The position numbers and the translations under genes were made by a program. From assembly GCA_017590115.1 (NCBI GenBank), contig JAGGNK010009114.1:17877937-17941936 (forward strand): 64,000 nucleotides of DNA, in the 5' to 3' direction. Below the pieces are notes generated by a model. That model had not been told where the DNA came from. It saw only the letters and a program-made list of their open reading frames with translations, and searched no databases. Numbering within the stretch: position 1 is the first letter of the stretch; each line of letters begins with the position of its first letter. This document shows positions 25,301 through 40,300 of the stretch, piece by piece. Source of the stretch: Montifringilla adamsi. Lineage: Eukaryota; Chordata; Aves; Passeriformes; Passeridae.

Positions 25301-28300
25301 AATGGTTTTGGAATATTCCAGAATGGAAAGTTCTGAGGAGTGGAGAAAATGTTTCTGTTTAGCTGTGTTTGTGCTGTGTATCCTGAGAATTGTAGTCCAG
25401 GTGCTTTGTGTCCTCATTCTCTGTCATGAGTGCTTAGCCCCTCATCTGCACTAATCTCAAACTCCCATTATTCAGAACAGGGCTAAACCAGGGATAAGGT
25501 AGTGCTTAAGGAAGCAAAGCAGGTCAGGAAGTGCTAATCCTCAGGCAAAATGCTAAATTTTTCAATTGACTTGAAGTTAAATAGATTTATGTTGACCTAA
25601 CCCACAAATATAAATTTCTATTTTCTCAATGAAAAGTATTCAAATCACCAAATTGTGTGCAGGGCATTAAGTCCTCAAATATGTAGAAGGCTGCTGCTAC
25701 AAAAAAGAAAATAAGTGTTGGGGTCTGTGGTGAGTAGGCTTAAACTCAAGGAGGATTATTTAGGACTGAGAGTGTGAAAATTTTTTCTAGAAATAGATCT
25801 AGAGAAATACTGGGAAATACTAGGGCCTTTGGGAGATGGAAATTGCCATCAATGGAGGCATTAAAGAAGGACATTAGACTAAAAGTGTGTCAGGAAAAGC
25901 ACTGGTAAATTTGGATAAGAGCTGGCCCCTTGGACAAGGAGCCCAGTAGAGCAGTTTTCTCCTTGTCTTTTGCAATACCCCAGTATGAAGTCAACATGTA
26001 ATGAAATAATATAGATTAAATAAAACATTTTGGGAAGAGTTGTGCTTTTTGCACATGAACTGAGTGATGCTGAAGTGATGAAGCTTATGATTACTAAGAA
26101 GTAACAAAACATGGGATGCTCTGTGGTCACTTGTCCAAAGCAGATCCTCCTGCAGGCATGTCTGCATGCTGTCAGTTGCACATGGTGCTTTAGGGGATGT
26201 GGCAGAAAGGGAATCAGCAATGCTCTGGTGGTCACCAGCCTCCCCAGCTGGCACTACTCTGACCAAAAGCAGGCTGGCAGCACAGCACACATGCTTTGGG
26301 ATAGCTGCATGCATCCCAGTACACAGGCATCCTGGCTTGCTGCACCAAGAGTTGTCCCAAACGAATTCTAAGAGGTCCAACAGCAGCATTTATACAAGTG
26401 CTACTTTGATGAATATTAATGATTAATAGTGTTTATCCAGCATCTTTCAATTACCACCTAATTACAGTATGATAATATGTAACACTTATCTTCAGAGTGT
26501 TTTATAGACTTCAGCTAATGAATCTCAGTACCCCTCTCAGGCACATACATATTATTATTCCAACTTTACAACTACAGCTGCATCACAGAGAGAAAACCTG
26601 AACTGCCTGTGGTTGTGTGGGCCTGTATCCATTCTCCAGCATTTAGACTACATCTCTCCAACAAATTTATCAAATACAAAGGCTCAAACACTCACCTGTG
26701 TGCTACCTTCAAGAAAAACTAATTTAGAGAAAGAAAACTGTAAAAAGCATTCTGATAAGAACAATGTGTTCTGCTCTATTTGCTCTTTTTCAAACGTTCT
26801 TTTCAAAATAGAAAGTTTTCTATTTTACCATTTTGAAATGACTTGGCCTTTCAGAGGAAACAAATGTTTTATGCTATGTGATAGGAAGTTTAAGTCATCA
26901 GAATTGGAATGAGAAGTTTTGATTTTGTAAGGAATAAAAGGTTTGAGGCCAAACAGAATATTTCTTTCCTCTGGAGTGGTGTTTGAGGAGTCTTATGTTT
27001 TATTTTCTTCCACTCCAGGTAGGCTGAAATAAGTTTTAAAAATTCACTATGAAATGAAGCATTTGATTCCCCCTTAATTTTCAGGACACCAATAAACTTC
27101 ATCTGAGTCCTTAAGTGCACAGGCTTATTTGTTTTGTCTGAAAACTTGGGATGAAGTAGTTCTGTGTATAAATAACTAAATTACCCCTGCTATTCCTAGA
27201 GACAAGTTTATGTTTTGAGGTAAATGCACAACATCAATCTGATTCTCTTTTAAGTACTTCAGGAGCATAATAGTCTTGGATCTGCCACTTTGAGAACAGT
27301 ACTACTACAGACAGTGATGGGGACTGATTTGGTGGGAGGTCAGATAGGGAAAACAGATTTATCTGCAGGAGATTTCCAAATGCCTTTGTCTATGGGATTA
27401 GAAGCCCAAGTTAAAAATGCCTGAACAAAATTATATTTACAATATGTTACATGAATATGAAGCTGCTGAACATATTAGTTAGGGACCAAAGCTGCTTTCA
27501 AACAGTGCAGTATGGTGTTTAAGGTGCTAAATAGCTTTCCTTTGTTTCTTTATTTTCTGGTTGCCAAGGAGATCAGGATTATCAAGTACAGTACCTTTTC
27601 TCGAATTAGCTAATCCAAATCATGTTGTTAATGTATGTCTGCTCTAAAGATTAAGACAACAGGGAGGAAATTCTTTATTCCAATCAGTATAATTTACAAG
27701 CTTCTAGGTCATTATTTTTGTAAATATTTCAGCTTTTCTGTGACCATTTTTATTTCCATCACTAAAATCTGAAAATGTGTGAAATAAGATGGTCCAAATT
27801 CTTTATGCATCACCATTCTCTTCTCTTACTACCACGTTCTTTTTGGTAATTGTTGCTCTAGACTTTATCATGTCAAGAGCTGCATGCTTGAGTTTATCGC
27901 AGCTCTCAGAAATTCTGATTTCCTCAGATATGAAGGGTTAGAGACATGCCATGACAATTTGGCTAGAAGAGGAGGGTTCTACTGCGCCACCTCGACAAGT
28001 CATGGGAGGGCTATCCAGGAGTGGGGAAGATTGCTGAAGCTGCTCATTTCTCTAGTTTTCTCTATGATGACAAATAACTAGTCACAAAGGTAGAATGGAA
28101 AAGAAAATATAATTTTACTAGTTTAATAGTAGAAAGTTCTGGGTTATCAAAACCACCAGCAAGGAAAGGAATATAACAGGTAGTAAGACTACTGCTGTTC
28201 TCTATTAACCATGAGAACATGCCATTGAGATGATTTTTATAAGGCTTTCAAATCCTTTAGCCTAGGATACATAATTTAAGAGGAATGTATGGGTCAGCCC

Positions 28301-31300
28301 TGAACACTAGGAAATAAAATTGTATAAAATCCAGAAGCTCAGTTGATGGGGTCTTCCTAACTGTGCTGGGTCACGGCAGAAAGCCCTTAATCCAAGTAAG
28401 GAGACCCCCAGACTCCTTGGTGGGTGGCAGTGGGAGGTGATGGGGCTCTCACCCTGACCTTCTAAGTACCCACTTCACAAGGGGATGTAAAGAGAAGCCC
28501 ATACTCTCCCACCTCCTCCTCTTCCCTGCAGTAATCCCCTGTGATAAGAGGCTTCTTGCCATATGAAGAAGCAATATTTCCTGTTGGCTGCACCATTAGT
28601 TACAGGAAGTTTTGCTACATTTTTGGAGCTCAGGATTCATTACTTTACAGCTGTCCTCTTTTAGCTGCCTGCAATTCTTCATGCTTTCTCCAGTTTTCTG
28701 GCCTAGTGAATATTGTTGTCTCAGGGAGCAGACAGAAGCAGGACACGTTAGAAGAAAAGGAGACAGAACAACATTCCCTGAGGAGTTTTCTAGCACTCAG
28801 CTAAGTTAAAGCTTTGCATTCAAATGATGCTCAGGTCGTAGAGATGAGGCTCAAGGTGTCCTAAGAAGCTCTCTGTCGGGCACCCTGCAATGTCTGATGC
28901 AATTTCCCCCTCTGCGTTTATCAGCTCAGGTGTCCCAGAGCTGCTGATACACATGAGCACGGGGTGGGTCAGGTAGCCTGCTTTTGTTTCCCCTCTCTGC
29001 TGGCCCACCCAGGCACAGGGAGGAGGTTAACACTGTATACAGCACACGTGTGACTGTGCATGTATGTCCCTCCCACAAGCAAGGAGAGACTGCAAACACA
29101 CACATTACTCCAGCACAATAGACCAAACTCTGCATCAAATTCTTGATTCCTTCCAAATTATGAAATATGCAGAAAGAAAGAAGATCAGCAGGAATCCTTT
29201 GATTCTATAAACTACAATATGTTACAGCTTAGGTTAAATTCAAAACTCTTTCTCTTAGAGTTCATCCCTCCATCAGGCTTTTTAATCTGCTCCCCTTTAA
29301 TTTACCCTATTAGTTTGAGGTTGATTTGGCTCACCTTGATGGTCTCCTCTTTGATAGATACTTCTCAATTGTTGGCACTTTTTCATCTATGCTGTGATTA
29401 CCAGTTCCTTAAAATATACAGGTTTCTTTTTCTATTTCCACACAGGAGAGGAGGGGAGAAAAAAAAGCTCAGACATGGAAAGAAATTATGAGCTTGTCAA
29501 ACCATGCCAAATTGGATTGAATTAGGTGACAAAGGATCTGAATCATGCTACTTGTTCTGAATAAGTAAATGCTTTCCCCTCCTTCCAGTCTCACAACACT
29601 CTCAAAGCTGCAGCTTTTCCTCTGAAATGCCAAAAAGCCCCAAAGCACTTCTCGAGTAACGTGAGCTGATTTGTGTGAGCATTTACCATCACCTGAACAC
29701 GAGCTTGTTTGCTTAACATTTTATGCTCTTTGTGTCAATATTTACCCAGCCTTCCTAACGAGAGAATTGATAGTGTTCAATTTGCAAGCCCAATGCTGTG
29801 TATTAGCCATGACATTGACATTGTCTCTCTTGTTTTAGACCTCAGAGAGAAGCAAGTTTTTTTCCATCTTCTATTTATCCATTAATGCTGGAAGTTTGAT
29901 CTCCACGTTTGTAACTCCTGTATTAAGAGGTCAGTGTGGGTTTAGAATAAAACAATAAATTAGCTGCCCTCTAACTACTCTACTGTGCATAGTTAGACTC
30001 TTATGACAACAGAATGGCAGAAATTATATTATCTGTGGAGTGGTCAGTGTATTGCATTTTCACCTTGTTAATCCTGCTGTAGCAGCATAACAAATTTGTG
30101 ATACAGGCAGACAATTCACAGAAATTATATTCCTGGTTGTATTTCAAAGCCAGTCGGAACTACAGAATTAAAACACGGAAGGTGGAAGGACCTATATGGT
30201 CATCTATTCTCCACTGCCAGTGAAGGACTTGGCTTCAGGTAAACTGTGGATGGGAAATGAGCTCTCCTGTGTAGTATTATGGCTGAAAAACTTAGCAGGG
30301 CTGGTTTTAAAGTCCTACCTTCTCCCTCCCATGGGGTGCTGCTGACTTCTGGAGGGCTCTGTCCTGGCACTGAGGCTTGTCTGCGTGGATCTGCTTGCAA
30401 GTTTGCTGCCCTGAGCAACTAGCCTTGAAGACAAAGCCCAGGCCTATGCCCCATTTAAGACCTACTTTATATTCCAGCCTGCTTGCAAAACCCTTTTTAG
30501 TTCCTGAGCCTTGCTGCACTTAGTTCATTGTATTGCAGCATTTTGAAGCCAAAGGGATTGGCACACTCTAAATATGGGCACAGAGGCAGAGCAGCAGGCT
30601 ATAGGTGATGGGGACAGGGACAAGGTAGTCTTCACATTTAGTTGCCTTTTTTTAAATTCCATTCCATGGCTTCCAGAAGGCTCTGTTTGTTTGGAGTGTC
30701 ATTTTAACAGGCTCTTGTCTCATGTTTACCCCATGCACAGGGACGGAGACAAATGCTGTATCTCTTACTCGTTCATTCTCTGGTGTCTTCAGGTCAGCAT
30801 TCAGTTGGGAAGGACTTTTGCTTAAAGTAGTCAATGGGCAGATGAAAATCCAGTCCCTTTAAGCATCAAAACATGTGCCAGTATAAACTAGTTGCAACAT
30901 GGATCTGGAGAGGATGGGGAAAGAGTAATATTCTTGCTAAGTATGAAATCTTTCCTTGGAAGAGCAGGAAATGCAATTTGTAGACATTTGGTATAAATAC
31001 AAAATATATACTTTTAGGCAGAGAAGTCCAACTCATTTAGCATGTTCAAAGTTCAGTGTGCCCAGAGAGCCCATGCTCTCAGCTTTGTAGGATTTTAGCT
31101 AATTTTCTGAAAATAAGTAAATAAATGCTATGCATGCACACAGCTGTGCAGCTGTGATTTTCCAGCTACAACAAACAGGAGCAGCTGAGAGCTTCATGGG
31201 TTGGTCTCCTGTTAACTCTGTTGGCTTACTTAGCCATTTTGTCATTGTCCATGTAAGAATGCAGTGATGTCTAGCCCCTGGCATTCAAACTCACAGCCCA

Positions 31301-34300
31301 CTGCTGGTTTGCTGTTTGCAGCCAGAGCACGGTGCAAGAACTGACCTGGACCAAGAGGTGCAGGTTTCAGTGACCCAGAGCTCAGATTGATGCAACCCAT
31401 GTTGTAACACATCTGTTTCCTAATGGGTTGCTGCAAGACCTGACATTTGAAGAAGGCTGCCCCTAGTGAGATTGGTGGTGGTGGGAAAGGGAACTGGAGT
31501 TCGAGGGCTTATCCTGGGCTCCTACTTACACAGTGCAGGCATTGGCTTTCACTTTGTCCACTGTAGGTCGCTATGAAAACAGATTCAGGTTTTTCACTCA
31601 AGACTGATGCAGCACAGTACTGGTTATTTAGATCTAGTCAAATACAGAATGGCTTCAGGTTATTTTAAATGTTGTGCTTTTTTTCCCCAATTACAGTTCC
31701 TAGTACTTCTTTATACCTATTTGTCTGCCCCCTCCCTTCTACTGTTTGCATCAATATCCCATTATCAGCTGCTTTTGCTGGCAGACACTAACCCTGCTTC
31801 CAAATTGTCTTAATCAAGGGAGGACAAGTGTTTCAAGGAGATTCAATTCACAGTGTCAAGCACTAGCAAAGAAGATTTAAAACCAGGGGAAGTGACTGAT
31901 TTAGGGAATCAAATCAAAAGCCCCAGTAACATCAGTCTAGATGTAATGAGCTGCTTTTATTTCTGACTTCTTTTTTTAGGGGATGTGAAATGTTTTGGAG
32001 AGGATTGTTATGCACTGGCTTTTGGTGTCCCAGCAGCACTGATGGTGTTGGCACTTGGTGAGTGGAAATAGTGGTAATAGGAGTTACCAGTTTTGAGTCC
32101 ATGGATAGATGAGAAAATGCACAAATTCACTAAGTCTGGATGGATACTGTGATGGGAGATGAAAGGGTTCAAGGTCACCTAACAATTCCCCAGTTCAGAA
32201 CAGCAATAAATATCAGCAGTTGATTGATGGTGGGCTGAGCATGGTTTTACTACAATCTTTTATTGTGATATTGTTAAGGGGGTGGTCTCCTGGATGCTTC
32301 ACACTATAATTGCTTTGCTCTAATGCAAAGGAAGGCACCAAAATTATTCTCCTGATGGCTTGCAGCTTTGCCTATGTGCAGGCATGACCTTTGAACTGCA
32401 ATCTGAGCAGTCCTTAGAGATCCCCATCTTACAGAAGAGAAGCTTAACATGGCACTTCTTACCTTTCCATGGGCTTCCTGCACCTCAGGGCCATCTTCAA
32501 TGGCTCAGACTTCTGCTGCTGAATCTGTGTGCTGCAGAAGGAGCTAGATGAGATGTTAGTTTGTTCTGAACTGTCTTACCTTACTTGGCTGAAGTAATTC
32601 CCACAATTGCAGTGACAGCTTATTATTATGTTGCAATAAAAAATCCTTATTATCCAAGTGTCAGGAGACAGCCACAGTCCCTGTGCTTCTTAATGCTTGC
32701 ATCTTAGCCCCATTAATGTACTTGTCAAGATTTCTTCTTCAACCTTTATGAAACATTCAACAATCTCTCCATTTTCACTGTTATTCCTTGGTAGCCAGTA
32801 CAGAGGACACCCCATCAGCTTTAGTTTCACAGCTGCAAGCTGCTGAGAAGTTCTTTATTATACTGCATATGTGAGCTTTTGACACAGCATGGGGTGACAT
32901 CTCATTCAGCTTGTTACCTTCACTGAGAGACCAAGCAGTTGTGTGATTTCACTGCAGCATCTGGGATTTTGAAAAGTCCCCCAGAGAATGTGAATGCTGC
33001 TGTCTCCACTCAAATTTCCATCAGGGAGAAGAATCAGGAAGCTGAAGAAATGTCATCAGGCCACAGCTAAGGTTGCAGCAATTATTTCAAAAAAGTGCAT
33101 GGTCACGGGCCTGAGAAGGTTCTGTTTTCCCCTGTGGCCTGTTCCTATCAGTTTAGGGCCACCCTGTGTGCACCATGCTGTGATGAATGTTTCTAATAGA
33201 GCAGTAGTTGCCCAGGGGAAAATGAACGTGTAAATATTGCAGTTTCAGTGAGGGCATCGGTGGAAATGTGTTTTTAGCTAGTGTCCTGCTGCCAGATTCC
33301 ACATCTTGCCTGGCAAAGCAGCTCTCTGTTCTTTTGTAACATGATAAAATGCTGTGGGAAGTGATATATTTGACTATGTGAGTAGCATGCAGAACTGGAG
33401 AAAATACCCTTTTGGCCCTGACTGGCCCTCTCCCTGTGTTGATGGAAAGCAAGGATAGATTTAGAGGCAGATTTGGAGTGAGATTTTCTGGGCTGTTACT
33501 GTTCCTGAAGGATGGGGTAGATTGATACCATTTAATTCCAAATTCTAAACCTAATGCAGGAACTTCAGTTCCCAGAGGAGTCAATGGCATCATCAAAACA
33601 TGTTTCAGCAAACCTAATGGATAATGTTTTTAAAAGCACCAACACATCTTCACAGGGAGATGCTAAAAAATAGGTAGTATAGCTACCCTCTCTGGGTGAA
33701 TTTGCACAAATGCAAAGGATTAGGCTACTCACCTAAACTGACTTCAGAGGTCTCTCAAGTTCTGCAAGTCAAACCTGGATGCTAAAGGTCTTCACAGTTA
33801 GATGAAAGCAAAAGTGAGTTCCCTGCAGTGTCTCAGGCCTCCTGTGTTAGGATGGAAGTACCTGCTATTCTCCACTGCCTGTGGACTGACCCAGACAATT
33901 GGGTTAGTTTTAAAAGTTCAGGTTAGTTTATTATATGGATTTCATGCTTAGTTTTAAGGTGCTTCTCCCTACTAATCTCTTTGGAATTCCAGTGTCCTCA
34001 AAGACTCTCATAGAGCAGGATAAATGATACACAATCAGGTAACTCCATCTCTGACAGGATTTTGAAGACTCATTCTTTGTGCTTTGGGGGAGAAAACCAA
34101 GATAAAACAGTATCTTAAATTGTATATCCCTTTGTGTAAACCATAAGTTGAGGTAATTTCTGTTAACATTTCTGTGTGAGGCAGGGATCTTTGGGCAGTT
34201 TCCATTGAAATGTGTGTGAGATGCAAGTGCACAGAGCCTGTGTTGTATCTGGATTAATCCTCACAGGTTTCCCATGGGTGAGGGTTGATTTCCAACATCA

Positions 34301-37300
34301 GGTGCAGCAGTCCAACGTGGATTGTACTATAAGTTTAGTCTACAAAAAACATAGACAAAGTGAATTTTCAAAGTTTTGGTTCCCAGAGTGAATCAGATGT
34401 GGAGGTGCCAGAGCAGATATTAGGACAGTGGTGACTTTCTAGGGATCACACTGCCTCTTGTAGGATGTTGCATTTTCTTCCATCTGCAGGCATTAAAGAA
34501 CTCCTTTATATTTTTTTAGTTAGAAGGGCGATCCTGTGTGCCCCAAGGGCAGAGCATTTCTGTTGGATACAGGGGTGGGGGATCCTTCCCAGAAGCCAGT
34601 GCAGGATTGAGTTTCAGCCATGTGAATCCCCATTTGGATAATAATATTTTTTTCAGTTGTGTTCATTGCTGGAAGTGGACTATACAGAAAAACACCACCA
34701 CAAGGAAATGTCTTGCTGGAAGTGTGCAAATGCATCGGTGTAAGTGTGTGTAATTATTTTTTTTTCATGTGTGAGTCAGCGATTGCAGTCCAAAAAGGTG
34801 CAAAGGGAAAGGGGAGGTGACTTTTGGAGTTCTTCTCAATGCTGCTTTGGGATGTTTTGCTGATGAGCTGTAAGGAATTAGAAACACATTTAGGTCCTAG
34901 TTTATTTCTTCAGCATTTCAATTGTTTTCCCTTAGCTCCATTAACTGTTCAGTTGATGTCCACGTAGTAGAACCACATGTGGCAGATGCTGGTGGAAACT
35001 GAACTGAAAGCAAAATTCAGAAACTCAGAGAGTATCAGATATATGACTCCATTTTTTTTTCAGTTGAATAATTTTTCTGAACTTTATCAGTTCAGCAGAC
35101 AGTAATAGCACACATTCACATTATGGACATTCAGCATGTTCATGTAAATGCAAGAGACACTTGCTGAAGTTGCATTAGAGCCTTATAAATTGTTTTTCAT
35201 GGTGTGTGAGCTGAATACAGTATGTGAAAAATACTCTCTTATTATTAGGTGGATAACGATGTTTCTATTTCAGGAAGCTGTTGCTAACAGCAGATGTTTT
35301 CTCTTTATCTAGGTCAATTCTAGTGCCAAATTTACCTTGGGGAAACAGGCGGGATCTTAAAGACAGGATTTCTAAGTGAAGTCTGCCACTTTTTTTGCCA
35401 GTGTGGCTCAGTGTGTTCAGTGACTGGAGCACACAGCATAAACAGGCCAGGAGCTGGACTTCAATGACCTTTGTGTGTCCCTTCCAGCTCAGGCTATTCT
35501 AAGATTCAGTGATTCTATGATTCATTCCCCCATCATTTAATCAACCCGTGTCATAGAAACTTCCCTGTGGACAATTCATCATAAAGCCTCCAATCTGAGA
35601 TTTTAGAGGTATCCAGCAACCCACCCCCCTCAATGTTCTGGCACTACTTGCATTTGGAGATGGGGAAAGTAGCCTTGAATTGGGAATGTGACAAGGGCAG
35701 GTACAGCATGAGTGAGTTACTCGCCCGTTTTTCTCTCTAGTTTGCTATTAAAAACCGGCTGAAAAACCGCTCCCGTGAGATTCCAAAGAGAGATCACTGG
35801 CTGGACTGGGCTTCAGAAAAATACTCAGTAAGTGATGCTCTGCTTGGTAGGTTTGGAGTGGGAAGGGGGAGTCTGGCAGACAGACAGGGGAGACACTAAG
35901 ACTGGTCTGGCTACATCATTCCTCACATGCATTTTCCTGTCCCTTTCCACATCTGTACTCTCCTGACCCTTAATGGACAGTTTAGGTGCTGCACTGAAAT
36001 GTAGAAATGCAAAGATATCCAGTGTCTCAAGGAAGTGCAATGAAGAACTGCCATGCAGAAAGAAATAGGAGTTATGCTTTGTGGCTTGAATCACCTCTTG
36101 GCTTTACACCCCTACCTTACCTTTTTGCTTGTTCCCTTTTAGAAACAGCTGATCGCGGAGGTTAAAATGGTGACTCGTGTTCTCTTCCTCTTCATACCAC
36201 TGCCAATGTTCTGGGCCCTGTTTGATCAGCAGGTACAGTACTGTGGGTACAGCTCTGCCTGCCAGCCTCGGCTGGCACCTCTGTCCTTTTGGGGTAAAGT
36301 GAAAGCATCCTGGGGACACAGTGGGCCACACTCCTACCAAGTGTCCAGGGCCTTCCACCATCACTGCTGGTCAGCCCCTCAGAGTCCTGCCAGGTGTCTG
36401 GCACAGGAGAATGAGAGGGGAGAATGTGCCCTGCCTAATGACAGGTGTTGCAGGGAAGGGAAGGAATAGATGGGAAATAAGACCTCCATCGCTATCATCT
36501 TCTCTGTCCCCTTGTTTACTAGCCCCATAGAACATCTTGAAGGCTTCACTGCTGTCTGTTTTCTGTTTAGGGATCCAGGTGGACTTTGCAAGCCACAAAA
36601 ATGAATGCTGATTTTGTAAGTACTTAATGTCATCAGGGCTGGTAAGACTAGTAGTAACATCCCTGCTCTTGCTTATTAACCGGAGTCTTGCAGTACTAAG
36701 AGCGTCTGCTTGGTGAATCTGGGTGAGTCTCACTTTTGGTGATTAGAAGCCAGAGGCTCTGTTCATGCAGCCATGTTCAGTTCATCACAGCTCATCTCAG
36801 CTAGACATGAGGGCTGGGGAGCCATCAGCAGCCTGCAAGGTCAGGGGTGCTGACCTGCTGGCAGCCAGTGGCTCTGAGACCTAGAGCAGGTAGGATTTTC
36901 AGCCTGCTGCCCCTATGGAAGCCAGACAACTCACTCAGCCCTTTTAAGGTGTGACTAGAGCTGTTGTACATTCTGCACTGGATCACTTGGTGATACATTA
37001 ATGAAGCCTCTCAAAACCAGCAGGAATCTTGTGTGTAGGTTAAAGATGCAAGAGGGATTAATTAGCTAGTTTTTGTAAAGTTCTTCAAAGGTGTGAATGG
37101 CAAATGGTGCAGGCTACAGTAGCAGATAAATGTAGATCAGCTATCTGCCCGAAGGAGTCTCCGCACTGGGTTGTTTTTCAGACATAAATGTTTTAACAGG
37201 CCATCTAGATCTTGCCTGCAGATGCTCACATCAAAATCTAGGATTGTAGGATTCCATTTTCCAGTCTAAAATTGTCTTAAGGCCACAAATTTTAGACCTT

Positions 37301-40300
37301 CTATGTCACTCCTGTAAAAAATTGGGCTCTCAATATGTGATACTCATTAGGCTTAATTAGTTCAAATGAGGCATGAAAAAGACTACACCTTGGGTAATAT
37401 TTATCCACCTTAGAAAGACAGAACAAAGTCCATGCAGTCTATGTGATGTATATCTAAAACATTTGTTTTCTGGTGTTTTTGCTCACATGCACTTAGTGAT
37501 CCATTAGCAGGAGAGCTAAGTATCACCAGGTGTCACTACTGGCATCTCTCAGGTGAACAAAGATAGATTCAAGGCTTTTTTTTTTTTGTCACACCAACTT
37601 GGGTAGCTCCTTGGCTTTTGTTTCAGTCTCCTCTGCTCTGCCCTTATGAGCTGCCCCACTTCAAGAAGGTGAAAATTAACTGCAGCATCGGGGTGATTCC
37701 ACCCTTAGGCTTGTTGGAGTTCATGTTTGTAATACTCTGTGACTTTCTGTTCAGTGGACAAGGGCTCAGCTGGGAAGTCTGGAGTCAAACAGGGAATGAT
37801 TTAGTGTCAGATGAAGTTTGCAGGCTCATTTCCTAATGGCAAATTTCTATACTGTGTGCAAAGTAGCAGGAGGGGGTATTTGCCTAGTATTTTTCCACTC
37901 TCCCAGGAGGCAGCTGTGTCTAGACTCACAGGCAGCCAGTCTAGACTCAGCTCAGGACAGGACTGGCAGACAGGGGAGAAACCCCCCAGCATGTTCTTGG
38001 AAATACATTATTTCCTTCCTAATTTCTTCCCTCCTGCACCCTTCCCCCCAATCCCAACCATCCCCCNNNNNNNNNNNNNNNNNNNNNNNNNNNNNNNNNN
38101 NNNNCCCGCCATCTTCTTCATCTTAATTTCAAATGAAAAGCATTTCCTGGAGTTCAGAAAACCACCAGTCCCTCCCTGGAGACAAGTCCATGGTTCCTTT
38201 TGGAGTCTGCCTGCCATCCATCCATCCATCCATCCATCCATCCATCCATCCCTGTTGACCTTGCCCATTTCATTTGTGGAGGCTGGGATAGTGATGCAAG
38301 TGTGAGGCACCTCTTGCAGCCTTGAGGATTCTTGCCTCAAACCTAGAAGCTGCAGTTGTCCAAAGCCTGTTAGATACAGATGGGGGGAGGAAAGAGGTGT
38401 TTGTGCAGCCCCGTGGCTCAAGGATGGTCTTTTATTATCCTTTTGGAAACCTGGGAGAAATGCCAACAAAGCTCACAGGGTCCTGAAGTTTGGGAACATT
38501 CTCTTATAGGATTGGGGCTTTTCACTTCATAGAAGAAGGGAGGGAAGAAGCTCTAAGCTTGCCTCCCAGCTTGGACACTAACACCCCCACTCTTCTCCAC
38601 TCACCTAGTTCATGGCTCAGCCAGCCTGAAAGATGGGCCTCAGTACCTGTCATGAGCTGTGTCACAGCTGCCAAATACCAAGGATTGAGTGCAGCTTCCT
38701 TCTGCAAAATGATCTTATTTAACACTGTGTCCTTAGACAAAAGGTGTCAAGAGCACAATATCAGCTGCTAAAGCCAGCATAAAGCATTTGAGGAAACCAC
38801 CTTGGCTGAAAAGGCCTCTCTGGGACCGATTACTTATTTACCATATGCACTGATATGTTATAGTGTTTATGAATCACTTGGAATGTCTTTTTGTTTCAGG
38901 GAATATATGTCCTTCAGCCTGACCAAATGCAGGTAAAAGATATTACAGGGTAGCAAATAACCCTTAGAATGTATCTTCTTCTTTTCTTTCGTTTATATTT
39001 TTCTCATGGGACCAGTGGCCATTCTCTGCTCCTTTTCAAGGTAATAGCAGTGCTCCTGCTGGTTGCTGTGGTGTGGCCTGTGCCTTATTGTTCACAGCCT
39101 GTTTTGCAAGCTTGGGGTTCAGAAGACCCCAAGGAAGACCTAATGCAGAAGTTGACTCCTGCAGGCTGCATGAAACACCATAATAATTCTTGAGCTAGTG
39201 CTGGCATGTAGAGAATACAACCTGTATCTCCTTTTAACAGGCTCCTATCGTGGGATGAACATTGTTCTTGAAATATGTTTGATTCCTCCCTTTCTGCAGG
39301 ATGGATGAAAACATGAAAGCAAGATGGTGCTATGTTGTCACAGTTGATTACAATTCTTATGGTGAATAGCTCTGGAGAAATTCAAAGCTCTTCTGTTCCC
39401 TGAAATCTTCCTTTGGAACAGAAACAACATTTCTCCCTCCTTGTTCTTCATTGCTCTCTATTTTCTTGCTCAGCCACTTCTGGCTGGCAGACAAGCTATG
39501 CTCCCACCAGGAGAAATTTTGCTCCTGAGGGATTACTTGGTTGTGTTGAAGTGCGAGAAATTGCCAATCTCACAGAATAGTGCCTGTTCCTCTGGGATTT
39601 TGCTGGAGTCCCAAGATGTTTCCATTGTTGCTGATTTGTTGTAAAGTCCCACCACAGCACCAAAGGTCACCTGTCTCTATTGTCAGTGGGGTTTGTACTC
39701 TTTAAAAACATCAGGTTTCAGCTCTTTCTCCAGGGAAACTGGGCCAATGATGCTTGCTTGCCACTTGGAGGGGAGGATATGAACAAAATGTATTCATGTC
39801 TGTGAAAACTAAATAGCAGAAGCTGTTAAGTGCAAACTGTGGTTATATTTTTAAATGAGGTTTTAAGTGTTTGTCCACGTCCCTTCTGTAAAGGATTTCT
39901 TTCTGGAGGACATTGCTTTATGGGTTTAATTATTAAAAGTTGTTTTCTAGTCACTGAACTCCCATTCTTTTGTATTGCAGTTCCTAAATCCACTTCTTAT
40001 TCTTGTCTTCATCCCAATTTTTGACCTTGGGCTCTACCCCCTGATAAACATGTGCAAATTCAATTTCACGTAAGTACTTGGGGACAATGCAGATGCATCT
40101 GTGCTTTTTTTTTTTTTGCTGTAAGTGTGCAGAATAGTTTTTAAGGAAGAGAAATGCAAATTTCCATTTACCTTTCCCAATGCTTGAGTATGCTTCAGTC
40201 CCAAGAGGCAGCATCCCTCTCTTCCACAGAAGGAAGTGACTCATTTCCTCATGGAAATGCCAGAGGGTAAAACCCAGTGATGTTGGATTCTGCTCTGTAC

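Larger units (their letters stand above)
36616..38899. other. Intron 11
   Basis: About 2.3 kb of intron. It holds a 38-base N gap (38067-38104) flanked by C-rich sequence and an ATCC microsatellite (38214-38251). No exon or mobile element is recognised. Confidence 0.75.
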
